The notes under the pieces: generated by a model
The model's database searches: none
Told to the model about the DNA's origin: nothing
The model's input: the letters and a program-made list of their open reading frames with translations, nothing else
From: Gerris lacustris
Taxonomy: Eukaryota > Arthropoda > Insecta > Hemiptera > Gerridae
Assembly: GCA_951217055.1 (NCBI GenBank)
Contig: OX578284.1
Coordinates: forward strand, 32,142,187-32,206,186
Direction: 5' to 3'
Length of the DNA stretch: 64,000 nucleotides
Program-made: the position numbers and the translations under genes
In this document: piece by piece, positions 11,023 to 23,194 of the stretch
How the letters are laid out: the number at the start of each line of letters is the position of its first letter
How positions within the stretch are numbered: the stretch's first letter is position 1

Positions 11023-11600
11023 AGCGAGAAATTATCGTGATAGCATAAAGATTCGATTTTGAGTTTTACACGTTTTTAAGGTACCCCGAGTACTCGAGTA
11101 CAAATATACGTCTTTCTGTCGTCTATAGTCTAGTCTCTGTAGAAGCGTTGGGCCTAAAGTACCGGGCCGATTTCGATGAAATTTGGCATACATATTTAGA
11201 TAAATTATTCTTCGTGGTAAATTATATAAATTTATTTTAGGTCTCAATTTAGGGACATTGCCTCATCCTCCCCCCCCCCCCCCCCCCAAAAAAAAAAAAA
11301 TATAAATAAATCAAGTGGTAAAAAATTAATAATCTAAAATAGTTCCGACGAGTTTGATTAAAAATATCTTATATGTGGTCCATTTAAATAAGAATCTAGC
11401 CATTTACGTCGTTTCCCCGGGAAAATGCTGTAATTATTTCCTGAGCAAATAGCTATAAACTCAAAGGATGAGAGTTCCGGTTCGATTCACCGCTACTTCC
11501 CAATATTTATCCGGTTATATATTTGGTAAATGTAATCACGAAAACTTGAAACAACTAACAAATGGTACACACGAGAAAGATTAGTAGAATATGAGAAAGA
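11023..11600 (+). repeat. Family A copy with tRNA-like A and B boxes
   Basis: The order of segments matches the inverse of the copy at 60.8-61.4 kb: CGATTTTGAG, GGGCCGATTTCGATGAAATT, a C-run, AGTTCCGACGAGTTTG, TTTCCCCGGGAAAA, then a tRNA-like stretch. That stretch has an A-box-like TAGCTATAAAC (11450-11460) and a B box GGTTCGATTCA (11479-11489). Both termini are degenerate. The copy begins only a few bases after the end of the 28-bp-TIR element. Confidence 0.75.
11270..11287. repeat. Poly-C run (18 bp)
   Basis: An uninterrupted C-run inside the family A copy, followed by a poly-A run. Neither other full copy has a long C-run at this position, so it is an expansion private to this copy. Confidence 0.85.
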
Positions 11601-13427
11601 TTAGTACGAGATTTATCGGTCTTGCATTTAAACTAGATTTATGTTAGAGGCTTAGAGGATCGGGTGTGGCTTTGAATACATTTAAAGGTTTATACTATAG
11701 TAGCAATAATATGTGAACGTATTTATTATATTTGACCATGTTTACTTTTATTAAAAGAGTTGTATTTTGATTGAAACTACAAGAGAGTCTGCAGTATTAT
11801 GCAGTATCAAGTGTAGAGATTTTATACAACTGTAGCCTTACTTTCATTTATCTGAATGTAGACCTATCTATCTACGTGTCTCTTGACTGAAAACATGCCA
11901 AGGGTTTAGTGAAGATTCCCTACTGGACTAGTGCTGTCTTGTAGGGCAGTCACGTATTTCTAACTCTATATAGAGCACGAACTAACCCAAGGATATAAAG
12001 GACATGATCAGGGGCACATACCTAGTACTGTACTGCATGCACTACTCCCAATGTTGGTATCCAATTTTTCTATATTGGAAATCCTTGTATTACACATCCT
12101 TTCCTTCCTGTGATATTCGTAACCGTTTTTCAATGTAACATGTACAATTGCATATTGTATTCGAAAAATTGATTGAAGAACAAAATTATTTTTCATTATG
12201 TATTGTAATTATATGATCAGAAAACAATATCGGTAGGTGTTTACTTGTTGTAGCTTTCATTTTTATATAATATACCAACAATATTAAGAATAAAATATGA
12301 TCGAACCCTCCCAAAATAAGTCCTTTTTAACAAAAGAATTAAGTTCTCTTATCCGTTATCGTTGTCTTAGCAGTTATCGCTAAGAGTCCCCCTCAGATTC
12401 TTTAAAAACAATCTCGAACGTCTATTATTAGCATTATCTCTATACTCTTCACCTGATTACTTTTAAAGATATATGCAGCACCGAAAAAGAAATTTGTTTT
12501 CATTAATTTTAGTTAATCTTCCAAGATTTTGTAGAATTTACTCATTTTCAAATAACAAAGAGCAAAATTGTCTTATATTTTCAAAAAAACATGTTAGCTA
12601 AGTACATATTCTGTTTATTATCTTTAATATTGGACCCAGGAAAGAAAATTATAAGATAAAAAGAACTTTTTATATACTACGTTTTTAAATTTTCTGTTGA
12701 ATCATATGTAATCTTGAAAATATAATTCAATTTTTAAGTTTTTGGTAGTTTTCATACTACGGAAAGTTTAAATTTTAATTTAAATCAAATTATAATTATT
12801 ATTTACTACGGGAAACAGACAGTGAAAAATACACTCCCGCGCCGGGATAATATTATTGTTATTGTTATAAAAAAAAATTAATTGTTAGTGAAAAAAAAAA
12901 GTCCCGAATATATTTACTTCACATAAATGAAAACCATCTAAAGAGCTGATCTTTAACCTATAAAAGGACAAATCTTTGTACAACGGATCTCGCCAGCACC
13001 GAATCTAAAACGTGACATCGATATGCCCCCGTCTAGGGGACGGTAAGAGAAGAAAAATGGATACAAGTAAAGAAGTACAGATGTAGAAAAATTAATCCTA
13101 TACCAAGTCAGAAATTTAAACAAACCTGGTTGTAACACGTCGATTAATTTATTTTCTTTGTTTACTTTTCCTGTTCCGCTGTCATTCAATGTTTATCTCT
13201 TAATAAAAAATCACAAATTTGAAACCCGTCAAAATGAAGATCGCAAACATGGGACATGTCAAAACAAATAAAATAACTTGCGGATTTTTCCCGAACTAAC
13301 ATTCCATACAGCAAAATTTGCTGAAAACGAATTAAATTCTGCTAGATATTCTAAAAGTTTCAAATGCCTAGCTATTCGGGAAGTTAGTTAAAAACCCCTT
13401 AATAATGGGGGATTGTATTCACATGAA
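11601..13427. other. Unassigned AT-rich DNA
   Basis: No gene, RNA or recognised repeat was found. A short GC patch, TCCCGCGCCGGGA, occurs near 12836. The right part (12950-13427) is the host sequence into which the hAT element inserted. Confidence 0.4.
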
Positions 13428-13616
13428 TGTGGAATCAGGCCCGTCGAGAGGGGGCGGCAGGTACGGCTGATGCCGGGGGGCCCGGACCTCCCCTAAAGGG
13501 CCCCGATCCAAAGCCCCGAACACCCAATCACGCCAATATTTATGATTGAAATATTAAATAATTAAATAATAATAATTAAAAATAATATTAGTTAATATTA
13601 AAGTTGTCAGCCAAGT

Positions 13617-13855
13617 GTGGTGATTAAGTTTGCGAGAGAATTTCCCGGTACCGAGACTGAGAAGCGAAAAATTACTAAACCTTATCCCGAAGGGTTTCAA
13701 GAAAAATCCACAGAGAACCCAGAAAATCGCTTCAAAGTTGAAGTTTTTTATGTTTTAATTGACAGTGTGATTGGAAACTTGAGTGATCCATACCAAGCAG
13801 TCAACAAAATCAATGATTAATGATTTATTCAGTTATATTTGGACATATCCAAAGT
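13617..13855 (+). pseudogene. hAT transposase fragment (ZMYM1 / 52-kDa-repressor type)
   Basis: An open frame of 67 codons (13617-13820) includes NPENRFKVEVFYVLIDSVIG and YQAVNKIND. The pattern ENRF-x-VEVF-x-VxxD followed by a region ending in NKINDLF recalls the central part of hAT transposases related to ZMYM1 and the 52-kDa repressor protein (from memory, not searched). The frame stops at 13818-13820, but a shifted frame continues with DLFSYIWTYPKL. The break coincides with a tandem duplication of AATGATT, which explains the frameshift. N-terminal zinc finger and C-terminal dimerisation regions are absent. Confidence 0.5.
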
Positions 13856-13997
13856 TGAAAAAATATTAAATACACCACCATTCATTTTCAACCATGTATG
13901 GTTGAAAAATCCGGCATGCTAGCCTGAAAGATACTACAATGGTTTACAATATCCCAAATTTACCCCCCTCCTAAATGACAATATGACAAAACTGTAG

Positions 13998-14530
13998 ATA
14001 ACAACAATTACTGTACTCTGAAAGAGCTTTTGAACGATATGCATCATGAAGGGTATTCATTACTTTGACCCCATATTCATCACTTGAGTTGTACCCCGTA
14101 CCCCTGAGTGCCAAAATTTAAATTTCGAAAATTCATGTAGACTGTGACCTTCCCATTGATTTGAAGGTCAAGTGTAAAAATTTTCATCGAGATCAGACAA
14201 GAACTGTAGATTTGTATAAAGAACATACACACATACGTTGACTTTTAGATGTATTTTTACATTTTACCCCCTTAAATGTATATAATAACAATTACTGTAC
14301 TCTTAAAGAGCTTTTGAATGATATGCATCATGAAGGGTATTCATTACTTTGACCCCGTATTCATCACTTGTGTTTACCCCATACCCCTGTGTACCAAAAT
14401 TTAAATTTCTAAATTCTATGTAGACAGTGAGTTTCTCCTTGCTTTGATGATCAAATATGCAAATTTTCATCGAGATCGGAGCAAAACTGTAGATTTGTAT
14501 ATAGAACATACACATATACCTTGACGGCTG
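13998..14530. repeat. Family C tandem dimer, 284-bp period
   Basis: Unit 1 starts at 13998 and unit 2 at 14282. Both contain AACAATTACTGTACTCT, GATATGCATCATGAAGGGTA, a TACCCCT segment and TTTTCATCGAGATC. Unit 2 ends where the MITE at 14534 begins. More diverged family C copies sit at 22.48-22.81 kb and 23.20-23.42 kb. Confidence 0.8.
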
Positions 14531-14533
14531 AAC

Positions 14534-14907
14534 TACAGTATATGGGGCTCTTTCTGATAACACGTTATCTCAGTATAAACCACTTTCAAGACTTAATATA
14601 TCGATATATCTTGTCTGTTAAACTCTTTTATATTTCGATTTGAAACTCTACCTGGTCTATATGCAGGAGGGGGTTTTTTTTTTTAAAAAATGAGCGCTCC
14701 GCGAAGCGGTGTGGAGCGGCGATTCAAAATTCTAGGGCAAAAAATTAAGGTTAACAAAATTAAATTCAAACCCGAAACTAACACATTTTCGTTAAAACGT
14801 GTAAAATTACGCAAATCACACATTATTTGGATATATTGAAATATGGCGTCAATATAACAATCGATTGTAGCGATTTGCGATGTATAGTAGGGGCTCCATA
14901 TACTGTA
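14534..14907. mobile_element. TA-flanked MITE nested in the hAT element
   Basis: CAGTATATGGGGCTC (from 14536) is inverted as GAGCCCC...CCATATACTG ending at 14905, with two or fewer mismatches. TA dinucleotides flank both ends (14534-14535 and 14906-14907). The ends and TA target fit a Tc1/mariner-type non-autonomous element of about 370 bp. The middle holds a GC-rich GAGCGCTCCGCGAAGCGG segment and no coding frame. Confidence 0.65.
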
Positions 14908-16014
14908 GTTCTACTTTCAACTTAAAATACCATTTGATTTAACTTGATTTAATAAACAGTCTTTTTATTAAACATTTATTCATTTAAACTTATATAAACA
15001 AAATATTTTTTCACTTACCACAGTACTATGAGGTTAAACCAATAATGCGAACAAAATTATTAAAAAATAAAATAACTTAAACATATTTTGTTTCGGTTAA
15101 ACTAAAAACATATTTAAAATATAATATTACCATGATGAATAATTATTATTTATAATATTTTTATTTTAAATAATTTTTTATAATAAACTTTAGATTATTT
15201 AATTTTGATACGATGGTAGTGTGGTAGCCCTGAAAGAGGCGAGTCACTGGGACGCGTCGGTGTCCCATAGTTTTAGTGCGTCGGCCATATTGTTTTTACT
15301 TCTCTAATTAGGTCAACAGTAATTTTAGTCGAATCTTACTTTAAATTCACTTCTTAATCAAGGAAAAGTATTTTAAATCGGGTAGCGGGTCTTTATATTT
15401 GTAATGTGTGTTATAATTCAAATGTTTCTTTTTGATTTCTATACGTTTTTCTTTCGAAAAGTACATCTTTCGTGTATGTAGTTTATATTTTATTCATTGT
15501 TCGTTGTTCTTTGTTGAAATCTTGTTTTTGGAGATAGATCGATTTGTTATTCAGTGTAATATCGACGGTAATATCTTTCAAAGTTAATTCTACGTATATT
15601 TATAACAGCATTTAGAGAATACAATGGAATATGAAGATATACATAGGATGGATTGAAAAAAACGAAGCGAAGCTATAAAGGTAGATTGATTCTTTCTATT
15701 TACCTATTAAGTTAAATTGAATAATTTATGTTTTGTTATAATAAACAATCTTATTACACAACGATTATGGTTAGAGGTAATTTTATTTAAATTCTTAATC
15801 AAACTACTGTTGTTTTTTTTTTATAGTTATTTTCTTAGAATTAAAAGCTATTCAAAAAGTGAAGATTTTTGTTTTATTTTTTTTTTTTAATATAGGAGGG
15901 AATTATCTTATAGACTACGTAACATTCTCACCCCCTTAATCTTCCTTCTCGCTTATTTTCTGTTACATTCTTTGTTTGTTTTACTTTTTATTCGAAATTA
16001 TTATTTTATGTTTT

Positions 16015-16225
16015 ACTAGCTGGATACCCGTTCTTTGCTACGGAGTGTTATTTTAATTTGATAAGTTTGTAAACTACCATCAAGAAACATTTAAATTATT
16101 TTACTATGAGAGAATATCTAGATTTTACCACTTCCACTGATTTCTATACCCCCTCTTCTTTGATATGATAATTTGCAAATATCCTAAATTTAGCCCCCTC
16201 CTAAAAAAAACAAGGGATTCTACTG
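16015..16225 (+). repeat. Family C-type fragment (ACTAGCTGG...)
   Basis: ACTAGCTGGATACCCGTTCT followed by a TTAGCCCCCTCCTAA segment matches the start of the copy at 22.46 kb (GACTAGCTGAAG) and the segment near 13960 (TTTACCCCCCTCCTAA). It lies inside the 3.3-kb hAT element. Confidence 0.45.
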
Positions 16226-16240
16226 TACTCTACTCTATTC

Positions 16241-16274
16241 CAGCTCCCTACTCTATGAATCGAGTAGGGAGCTG
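16241..16274. repeat. Perfect 13-bp stem hairpin
   Basis: CAGCTCCCTACTC (16241-16253) is exactly complementary to GAGTAGGGAGCTG (16262-16274), with an 8-nt loop. It lies about 450 bp inside the right end of the hAT element. Its role is unknown. Confidence 0.75.
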
Positions 16275-16929
16275 AGCCCCCTTGTAATATATTAAATAAA
16301 ATTGTATAAAACGTAAATGAACGTAAACAACATTTTACAGTTATAGGACTTTTTTTAGTCCAGATTGTGTTTTAGTTGTGGACTAAGAATTTATAAATGT
16401 TTTCAAACAATTCTGTCTAATTTTAGGTCATAATTATGACTCATATACCCATATTAATATTAGTCATAATTGGGTTTTTAACATTACTGCGGTAAAATAG
16501 TTGTAATCTTCAAAATGAGTTTGTTTTACTTTGGTTTATCAGTAGTATGTCTGCAGTTATCAGTAATAGGAGTTTATTAGTAGTACTTACAATAAATATA
16601 AAATAGAACTTATTATAAGAGTTGAAAAATCCAATACACAAGTTATTACGAATAAAAACGAGTAAAAAGAGGGGGCCCATATAGGTCTAGCCGTGGGGCC
16701 CGCTACGGCTCTCGACGGGCCTGTGTGGAATACAAAATATAATTAAACAAATGAAATAAAAATGTTGATAGCACCCCATACTTATATATTTATGGTACTT
16801 TTCCACACTTTATGACATCCCATACACTTATATACTGGTATACGCATAAACTGTGATCGCTAATAGTACTGTGGCCTTTTAAATAATGTAATTTCTCCGT
16901 TTTAGTTCCTTCTTTATGAACACGTGTTT

Positions 16930-17960
16930 TTTTTTATGGTTTCGTTGGTAATACCAAATAAAGAAACCCTTATAGTTTCATTTCTGTGTCTGTCTGTCAC
17001 TCTGTACGGTTCCAATAACTTCTGAATAAAAAAAGATATAAATATGAAACTTTGCCGTATTAAAGATCGTTTTGACGCGCTCACAGGAAAAATATGGCGA
17101 ATTCAATATTATCAGCCGTTAAAATCGAAAATGGCGGAAAAATTTTGAGTGGGGTATCAAAAGAAAGGTATTGAAGAGTAGATTACAAAAATATATATTA
17201 CTTAGGGAATGTAATTAATATTCGGCGCCATTTTGTCAAAAAACATCGACATTTTGCGTTCCCCCCCCCCCCTAAAATCGTATTTCCGCTCTTACTGAAA
17301 ATATAGCAAAATATGCAAAATGTGCGGTCTGGTGGGCCATAGAAAAAATAAGATTAGCAATTTGATCTGATTTACTGGGAATCCAAGATGGCGGATAATT
17401 CATGTCACTCGAAAATAAATATTTTTTTTTTAATTTTGTGTGGGGTATCAAATGAAAGGCATTGAAGAGTAGATTACAAAAATTTAAAAACTTTTTTTTT
17501 TTATATAATTTTTTATTGTATTTATAAATTGAAATATACAAAAATACAAATGTCCCCACCAACTACCCTATAACGGCTATTTTTAAAATTTTGAAATAAT
17601 ACACGCTTATACCCTATGGTGGACCGATGAATATTTCCGGAAAAAAATTAATGTACCTTTTCGTTATTACCGATAAATAACATAGTGACCCCCCGGGGGA
17701 TTGAACCAGGAACCTCTTCCCCTGTAACACGTGAAAGTTGTTTAATTTTCTGCAGGTACTAGAAGTATAAAAAATATGCCAAGCGGTCTGCTGGACCATA
17801 GGAAAAATTAGAATTGCAATTTTAACTGATTAACTGCAAATCCAATATGGCGGATAATTCCCACCACAAAAAAAATATTTTTTTGAAATTTTGTATAGGG
17901 TAACAAATTATAGGTATTAAAAAGTAGATTACAAAAATGTATATCACGTGTTTATTGTTT
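16930..17960 (+). repeat. Family D copy with internal partial duplications
   Basis: It starts TGGTTTCGTTGGTAATACCA and matches the copy at 24.74-25.14 kb in order: a CTGTGTCTGTCTGTCA-type segment, TATCAGCCGTTAAAATC, AAATGGCGG, then a C-run. A module containing ATGGCGGATAATTC and a GGGTATCAAATGAAAGG stretch appears three times (about 17115, 17390 and 17845). The segment from about 17325 is repeated near 17790, giving a spacing of about 460 bp. The minus strand holds a B-box-like GGTTCAATCCCCC (17694-17706). Open frames here are low-complexity. Confidence 0.65.
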
Positions 17961-20500
17961 AATTTTCCACGCCTTTTTCCAAAAAGCATCAAACATTTGC
18001 ATCAACATTAAACATTTTATAAATATACTTAATACTTTATTAATTAGATTAATTAGATAATAATTAATTAAATTAGATATTGTTGGATTTTAATTCAGTG
18101 TTGGGAAAAAATAAAGTTTACAAGATATTAGGGAAATTTGACTTCACTTTAAATCGAGAAAGATTTATAGTATAAAAACCACCTTTCAATTCCCAGTGGA
18201 ATGTCGTTAATGGTTTTGAAGTTTTCTTGATCTAAAAAAGTAAATTTAAAAAAAAATTGGTTCGCTTGAATATAGATAGAAAAATGATTACATAATTTTG
18301 TAATTTTGTTTTTTATTATGGATCACGAGAGAAGTAGAAGTTGAAGCGTGTTCAAATAATCTTTTACATTTATAATCTTTTATTCTTTTTTGTTAATTCT
18401 TAAAGGGTAGTGAGAAAATCTGTGTTTTTCCTGAAGGATTCATCTCTTAATTCATAACTCAAAGGTTTTTACGTCTCGGAAAATTTTCCCCTTAGCCATT
18501 TAAGAGTGTTAGCAAAAAACGCTTCGTCTCGCTCTTAGTCTTGGATGAATTTCGCATCAATTATTTCCAGCTAGAGGAATCTAACGAAGGCTATGTCGGG
18601 ATTCAAGGCAGCCATGTTTAATCCCTAAGGTGCAACAAGCTCGCCAAGGAAAATATGACTTGTAAATATTTATAGCATCAAAAGCAGGTTCCCGGGATGA
18701 TTTACAAGGAAAATATAGCGCGTGGCTTCACTCCTTCTCCAAAGGCAGAACTTAAAAGAATGGAAATTTTTGAGTTTCTATCTCATGCGCATACTAAAAA
18801 AAAATCGTAATTTTTTTAACCATATTGTTCCAATTTTTCTCCCTTGCTTCTCTCCGTTTGTTTTTTCAATTATTATTTATTCTTTGAAAGTGTAAAAAAA
18901 AGAAACTTGAATATATTTACATTCTATGAACAAGCATTCATAATAAATCATTTTGTTAAAAATGTTTAACTTGCATTTTTGTACTACTAACAAAAACTAT
19001 TATAATATTAAATATTTTAATGCTCACTATATATTCTAAGTTATATATATTTTAATTTATTCGTATTTCCATTAAAACAAGAAAGAGACGTCCTGAAAAA
19101 AAAGTTTGTTTGTTAGTTTTTAGTGTATAAACTTCGTTTAACACTTTTAATATTTTATTAGAATTTTATATTCTGTAAACAGTGGATATATGCTCTACGC
19201 TATTAAATTTTGAATTATTCTAATCTATAAATGGGCTATCCCACGCAAAAAAAAAATTATAAATTTTATGATTTATTACCAATATAGACTTGTAAATTGC
19301 TTACTTTTCCTGGTAAGGATGCTAAAAATGAACCGTAGAGCTTATATTGTGTATTGGGAGCAAAGTGGCAAACCGTTTACTTTGCAATTCACGCTATTCT
19401 TTGCTTTAAAAAGTGGCTCAAACGTTGAAGGCGATAAGGGGTCCTCATTTCTATGGGTCCCGCTTGAAATGATAAATAAATACCATCGGGCAAACCTGCT
19501 AGTTATATAGCAGTTAGTTTATATTGTATATACATTTTTGTTCTTGTGGAGGCTTCCCTTTTCAATACTTTTCCCCTTTTTTGGTCTTTTGTTTTATCCA
19601 TGTGAGAGGTTTTAAAGATCTGCCTCCTTCAGCTTTTATCAGTTCATTTGACTAAGATAGTTTTGACCGAAATTCTCCTGGATTGCTCTTCTATATTCAC
19701 CAATAGTCGCTTTTTAAATCTCAGATAGTATATTTAGTTTCTTAAAGAATTGCTTAGATTATTATTTTATTCTTGTTAAGTCTTTTTTGCCCACTGACTT
19801 TTAAATCCTCCAAACATTTTCGTCAAAATCAATTTCATAATTGTTACAAATATGTGCGTATATAAGCATAAAATTATTGATCATTCAGTTTGAAAATGCT
19901 ATAACCAATTTTCAAGGATTGAGTCTGCATCTAATTCAATTCTAGAATTGAACTAATTTATTTCAAGTACTACCCAATTGTTCCTGGAAATTGAATCTCT
20001 CGGAGCGACTAGAAGCACACAGCTACTAATTATCTACCTTTTTGGTAATTAGTTTAAATGACATTCCATCAGATCCGAGGGCCATTGAAGAACCATCTTG
20101 ATGTAAATTGAGATCAAAAACAATAGTGAAGTGAGATCCTGTGAATATCTCTTTCTATCTCTCAAATTATTTGGTGTGTTGTTTTGTTATTCGATTTGTT
20201 AGAATGTCTCAATAGTAAGGGTTTGCAAGTCAAATGAGCACTCTTGTTTGTGCTGTAACTCTTACGACTTAATAATCTGTTTTAAAATCTCAACGTCATC
20301 TCTTTAATCTTTAGGGTGTGAGAAGAGGTGTAAATTGTATATAGACAATCAACACTTTCTCTCCGCAATAACCATTTACTCAACAGATCCGGCATTTTAC
20401 TTAATATACCATTAAAGGAAAATAAGTCTGCCTATTCGGGGGTACATAGCAATCACAATAGTAATGGTCACGTGATTATAAAATTAAGTATAATGGGGTA
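17961..20500. other. Unassigned DNA, some of more complex composition
   Basis: No gene was recognised. 18430-18780 is less AT-biased than its neighbours and lacks obvious repeats; 19268-19510 is open for 80 codons but the peptide has no motif I know. Elsewhere the segment is AT-rich. Confidence 0.35.
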
Positions 20501-20504
20501 GATT

Positions 20505-20715
20505 TCCAAATATGTGTGTTCTAAAAAGATTTGCAGTTTGTTAAATGTAGCCCGCAGATGTTCCTTAAATAATTTCAACCATCTGCGCCCATTAAATGCT
20601 GCTTCTTTTATTCATGTAAACTATTAATATAATTTTTAAATTTAAAATAAGGGAGGATGAAATTAATTATACAATAATGGGTTCTAAAAGCATAACATCA
20701 TTAAAGTATACCTTC
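20505..20715 (+). repeat. Family B fragment, uninterrupted
   Basis: It matches 34.28-34.47 kb and 56.10-57.18 kb. Key shared blocks are GTAGCCCGCAGATG, TTCAACCATCTGCGCCC, ATTCATGTAAA, AATTATACAATAATGG and AAAAGCATAAC. Because it lacks the two insertions present at 56-57 kb, it serves as an empty-site reference for both. Confidence 0.75.
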
Positions 20716-21039
20716 ATTTTTGTATGTTTCCTCAAATTTACGTCACCAGGGATTGTAGTACTTTTTAAAACTACTCTCGTGTTCCATGATTTTTTTAATT
20801 TTTTTTTTTTAAACATTTTGTATTTGGAGATATATAATCAAATATAAAAAGGTTCGTTGGCTATTAAATGAAGCAAACTCCTTTATGTGCATTTTTATTG
20901 TCCAAACGTAATGAAACTTCTCCGAAGTATGAAAGACGTAATTTTAAAGGACTCATGGTAAATATGAATAGGTTTAAAATCAAAACCCATAATATATTTT
21001 CACTCAGGTAGTCTTCCTCTTTGTTTTCCTGGTACTCTT

Positions 21040-21245
21040 ATAGAAAAGGGGTCCCCTTTTTGTATAGGAAATATATCCCTTTGTGTAACTATATTTTAAG
21101 ACAAAGGGATATTCAGTTCTATATGCTTTAAGACAAAGGAATATCACACTTTTATATAAAATAGTGTGTATTCGGTTGTCCGAAAGTATATTAGATTAAA
21201 AAAAGTGGGGGGCCCTTTTCTATAATAGTGCCCTTTTCCTCTTTC
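21040..21245. repeat. Family E fragment (AAGACAAAGGGAT)
   Basis: TTTTAAGACAAAGGGATATT and a second GACAAAGGAATATCACAC are followed by a run of pyrimidines. Related sequence occurs at 43.02-43.08 kb and 60.72-60.80 kb. The two related phrases within 60 bp suggest an internal duplication. Confidence 0.5.
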
Positions 21246-21284
21246 CTTCACGAAGCATTTCCGGAAAACATAATGTCAGCCCTT

Positions 21285-21440
21285 TGTTTTTAAGGAATGA
21301 TTATTTGGGGGTTCCCTATAATTTTCCTGGGTTTGAGTTATTACACATAACTGCAAAGTTTAAAAATTTTGTATTGTGTACTTTTGGAGATCAGGCCCAG
21401 ACGGACAAGATCGGGAATGTATATGGGCCTTGTTTTTGCT
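21285..21440 (+). repeat. Family F fragment
   Basis: It shares GGGTTTGAGTTATTACACAT, ATAACTGCAAA and TTTTGGAGAT with 53.74-53.93 kb. The SINE at 21.45 kb is inserted in it, and family sequence (ATACGGACCC) resumes after the SINE. Confidence 0.55.
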
Positions 21441-21452
21441 TATACGGATCCT

Positions 21453-21671
21453 AGTAGTAGTAGTGGTTAGACGGGAAGGACGAACACGTCATACTTGTAC
21501 TTTGTACCGCCGAAGCGGGTATGGTACTCGTAAAACAGCTGGTGTAGTCATCAGTGAGCTAATTTAATCAGGGCATTACGGCGAGAGATCTAACCCACGA
21601 CCTTGATTCGTCTCGATTCATTGATAGCTGAGCGAGTGCCTAGAGCACCTCAGCCACGCTGGCTCCCCATA
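21453..21671 (-). mobile_element. tRNA-derived SINE with target duplication
   Basis: Read on the minus strand, the element starts near 21669 with GGAGCCAGCGTGGCTGAGGT. GTGGCTGAGGTGC acts as the A box and GTCGTGGGTTAGATC (about 21582-21596) as the B box, resembling a Leu/Ser-type tRNA with a long variable region. It ends in (CTA)n at 21453-21465. The flanks match: TATACGGATCCT at 21441-21452 and TATACGGACCCT at 21672-21683, one mismatch. Pol III promoter boxes, a microsatellite tail and a target duplication together define a SINE moved by LINE machinery. It is about 219 bp long. Confidence 0.8.
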
Positions 21672-21689
21672 TATACGGACCCTAAAAAT

Positions 21690-22460
21690 CGTATAAATTT
21701 TACAACAGCTCCTTTAATTTAAGAAGCACAACAAAGATATATTGTTGTGAGTGTGATTGAGATGGGAAAGTGAGTCAATTGCTCATCTAAGTTTCACACA
21801 TTTATTGATGAATTTAACAATTAAATGGAAAATCCGAATGCTCTTGTAATGTTTGTAAATTTGGATTTACTCTTACTTTGTTATTGGAAACTCTAGAAAG
21901 ACATGACCTTTGACTAAATGTTAGTTTCGACTATACGCTTGTTTCGAGTTTGAGCCGGTAGTAAATGTTAGTATTGTTTGAATATTTGAAGATGGCATTG
22001 GAAATATTACATGAGGGAAGGCCGGCTTGGTTCTCCCCAGCTTGGAATATCACACCGCAAAACCACTTCAGGAGACCAAATGTTTCTACACTAGACTAGC
22101 CTACATTAACATTGCACGCGTACTACAAGCTAACATGAAGCCATCCCTTGCGTTGCCATTGTATTTTCACTTCCATATCCTTCGTTTCAAATTATTTAAC
22201 ACCCGCACTTTTTCAAGGGCGTTTTCCCTCGCTATTAAAGCTTGAGCCTAAAAAACGTAACACCTACATTGTTTTATTAATGGACTTGTACATCGTAAAC
22301 TAAAACTGCCGAACTATTTCTCTTAAATTAATATTTAACTAACTTACTCGGTTGGTTTTAGCTCAGTCTCGTCGTGTAGTTCCCCAGACAACCATATGTT
22401 CTTAACATTCTTAACATTTTAAATTTATAATTATTAAATTAATTAATAATATATTATTAT
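21690..22460. other. Unassigned DNA
   Basis: A 72-codon open frame at 22027-22245 lies in a less AT-rich patch, but it has no recognisable domain and no splice or promoter context I can support. Confidence 0.35.
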
Positions 22461-22464
22461 TGAC

Positions 22465-22815
22465 TAGCTGAAGTATCTGGAGCTTCCTCAATCTAGAATG
22501 CATCTTTGTGCGAAGGTATTTTTGATTTTTTTTTCCCCCAAAAAATTGACTAAAACCTAATCTAACTTGACCTTAGACATTTTTCGTCGAATAAGTTAAA
22601 AATAATATATATATGCAAATAAGGTATCGCTGGTAAAGGTCTCGATAAGAAAAGTAAAATATTACTAATAATTTGTCCATTTTATTTATAACCTAAACAG
22701 CTAACTCGTAAAAACAGCTTTTCCAATCTTACCCCCTTTAAAATATTTTTTTTTTTATATAATAACAATTACTATATTCTTGAGCTTTTCAATAATATAC
22801 AGTATGATAAGGATT
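22465..22815 (+). repeat. Family C copy, diverged
   Basis: It starts GACTAGCTGAAGTATCTGG and later contains ATAATAACAATTACTATATT and GAGCTTTTCAATAATAT, matching the dimer units at 14.0-14.5 kb. It also has TTACCCCCTTTAAAAT as at 14.27 kb. Confidence 0.6.
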
Positions 22816-23194
22816 TAGGGTATTTTAACCTTTGTTACCATTTACCCTTAATAATTATAAACAAAATACATTTAAATAAGGAAGATCGTTCCAAAAAAAA
22901 GAAAAAAAAGAAACACTAGAAGATTTTTCAGGTCTACTACATGCATCAAATAAAACAAATACATTTTTTACCACTTAAACTTGAGCTTAATACATATTTT
23001 TAGATACCATTTGAACCCAATTACTAAAGTATGCTAAAATGATTTTAAAATCGTGTTTCTCTTATCAAATAAAGCATGCATAACAAGTTTTTTTTCTTAT
23101 CGAATTAACAATACAAATAATGCTAATTCTTAATTAAAAAACATGTTTTATGTTTTCCATTATACCCTCTCTTAAATAAACAAATAACAAAAAT

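Larger units (their letters stand above)
13436..16723 (+). mobile_element. 3.3-kb hAT transposon with 8-bp target duplication
   Basis: The left end CAGGCCCGTCGAGAG (13436) is matched by the inverse CTCTCGACGGGCCTG ending at 16723. The element is flanked by the perfect 8-bp duplication TGTGGAAT at 13428-13435 and 16724-16731. CAG...CTG ends with 8-bp duplications are the hallmark of hAT elements. Inside lie a decayed transposase piece (13617-13855), a 284-bp tandem dimer of family C (13998-14530), a TA-flanked MITE (14534-14907), a GC-richer segment around 15210-15290 and a 13-bp-stem hairpin (16241-16274). The element is clearly defective, so it must have been moved by a transposase from elsewhere, or decayed after insertion. 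Confidence 0.85.
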
